Below are positions 32,379-32,671 of a stretch of DNA of 32,671 nucleotides, one piece after another. Position 1 is the first letter of the stretch. Every line of letters begins with the position of its first letter. The stretch covers positions 1 to 32,671 of the forward strand of contig DJUV01000096.1 in assembly GCA_002440625.1 (NCBI GenBank), written 5' to 3'. Both the position numbers and the translations under genes were made by a program. The stretch is from Rhodobacteraceae bacterium UBA6273. GTDB lineage: Bacteria > Pseudomonadota > Alphaproteobacteria > Rhodobacterales > Rhodobacteraceae. A model generated the notes under the pieces. The model was not told the DNA's origin. It did no database searches and saw only the letters and a program-made list of their open reading frames with translations.

Positions 32379-32671
32379 CTACACCCCGACATAGGCGGCA
32401 AACTGCGGCGACGCTGCCGTCAGCCCGGCGGTCGCCACCGTCTCGGCCACTTTGCCGCCGGTGACGAAGGCGATGCGGTCGGCGACCGACAGCGCCGCAT
32501 CCACCCGCTGTTCGACGAGCACGGTCGCCACGCCGGTCGCCTTCAGCGCCACGACGGTATCGCGGATGAGCGCGATCATCGAGGGCTGCAACCCCTCGGT
32601 CGGCTCGTCGAGCAAAAGCACCTTCGGCTCAAGGCAGAGCGCGCGGGCAATGGCGAGCATCTGCTGTTCGC
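32379..32671 (-). CDS. livF: Branched-chain amino-acid-type ABC transporter ATPase (LivF-like), C-terminal part
   Basis: The gene runs out of the window at its 5' end; about 97 codons are present. It begins inside the ABC signature (EQQMLAIARAL, from SGGEQQ) and continues with Walker B ([16 protein letters not shown]), then the H-loop region TVLVEQRVDAALSVADRIAF, where the usual H-loop His is not seen (VEQRVD), as in LivF. The sequence fits LivF, the second ATPase of a Liv-type importer for branched-chain amino acids or amides; UrtE of urea transporters is the main alternative. Other transporter genes would lie to the right. Confidence 0.88.
   Translation of the reverse strand, partial: EQQMLAIARALCLEPKVLLLDEPTEGLQPSMIALIRDTVVALKATGVATVLVEQRVDAALSVADRIAFVTGGKVAETVATAGLTAASPQFAAYVGV

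Noticed and set aside
1..32671. CRISPR array, complete IS element, prophage or rRNA operon
   Set aside because: No regularly spaced repeats, no transposase frame with terminal repeats, no phage structural genes and no rRNA-like sequence were seen.

Overview
The window looks like chromosomal DNA of a GC-rich alphaproteobacterium, most likely Rhodobacterales (Rhodobacteraceae/Paracoccaceae). The support is strong third-position G/C bias, a class I (archaeal-type) lysyl-tRNA synthetase, a histidine-use cluster of the HutF/HutG type, a GbcA/GbcB-like betaine monooxygenase pair, and small proteins and lipoproteins of the kind seen in that order. No species can be named from the sequence alone.

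Layout. 1-5.2 kb: lysK (cut by the left edge), a TerB-like protein, a small secreted protein, an aldo/keto reductase divergent from a D-amino-acid dehydrogenase, then a membrane-anchored unknown protein coupled to a broken gene. 5.3-10 kb, mostly minus strand: a Tat-exported PBP4-type D,D-carboxypeptidase, a DUF1353 lipoprotein, nadD, a DUF1269 protein (plus strand), a YbaY/META-domain protein and a 40-residue protein. 10.5-13.3 kb, plus strand: a secreted Gly-rich protein overlapping a membrane-anchored LuxR-type regulator, then ettA. 13.3-16 kb is a patchy accessory stretch: a low-GC gene for a protein with a knottin-like cysteine tail, an inverted pair of REP-like palindromes, a sulfotransferase, a winged-helix/RMF-like fusion, and a second small protein related to the 40-residue one.

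16.1-24 kb is a complete histidine utilisation locus. hutF is divergent from hutI-hutH-hutG-hutU-hutD-hutC, and a GTATATAC dyad resembling a HutC operator lies between them. Together the enzymes take histidine to urocanate (HutH), imidazolonepropionate (HutU), formiminoglutamate (HutI), formylglutamate plus ammonia (HutF) and glutamate plus formate (HutG). An iron-ADH-family protein follows, then gbcA-gbcB for glycine-betaine demethylation.

27.7-28.7 kb is a scar beside a tRNA-Tyr gene: the C-terminal piece of a GlxA/GbdR-type regulator, a C-terminal piece resembling a quaternary-amine binding protein, and the N-terminus of a tyrosine integrase, all on the minus strand. 28.8-32.7 kb is housekeeping: rlmB, a YHS-domain protein, a CoA-binding protein, a hydroxyacid dehydrogenase, a chorismate mutase, and a LivF-type ABC ATPase cut by the right edge.

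The least explained signals are the knottin-like protein (13486-13839), a family of palindromes that share GTAG, a variable stem and a two-base loop (3876, 5123, 13856, 13925), the small paralogous proteins (9867-9989 and 15622-15795), the winged-helix/RMF fusion, and a possible small RNA with a strong terminator near 30.3 kb. No CRISPR array, complete insertion sequence, rRNA or complete prophage is visible.
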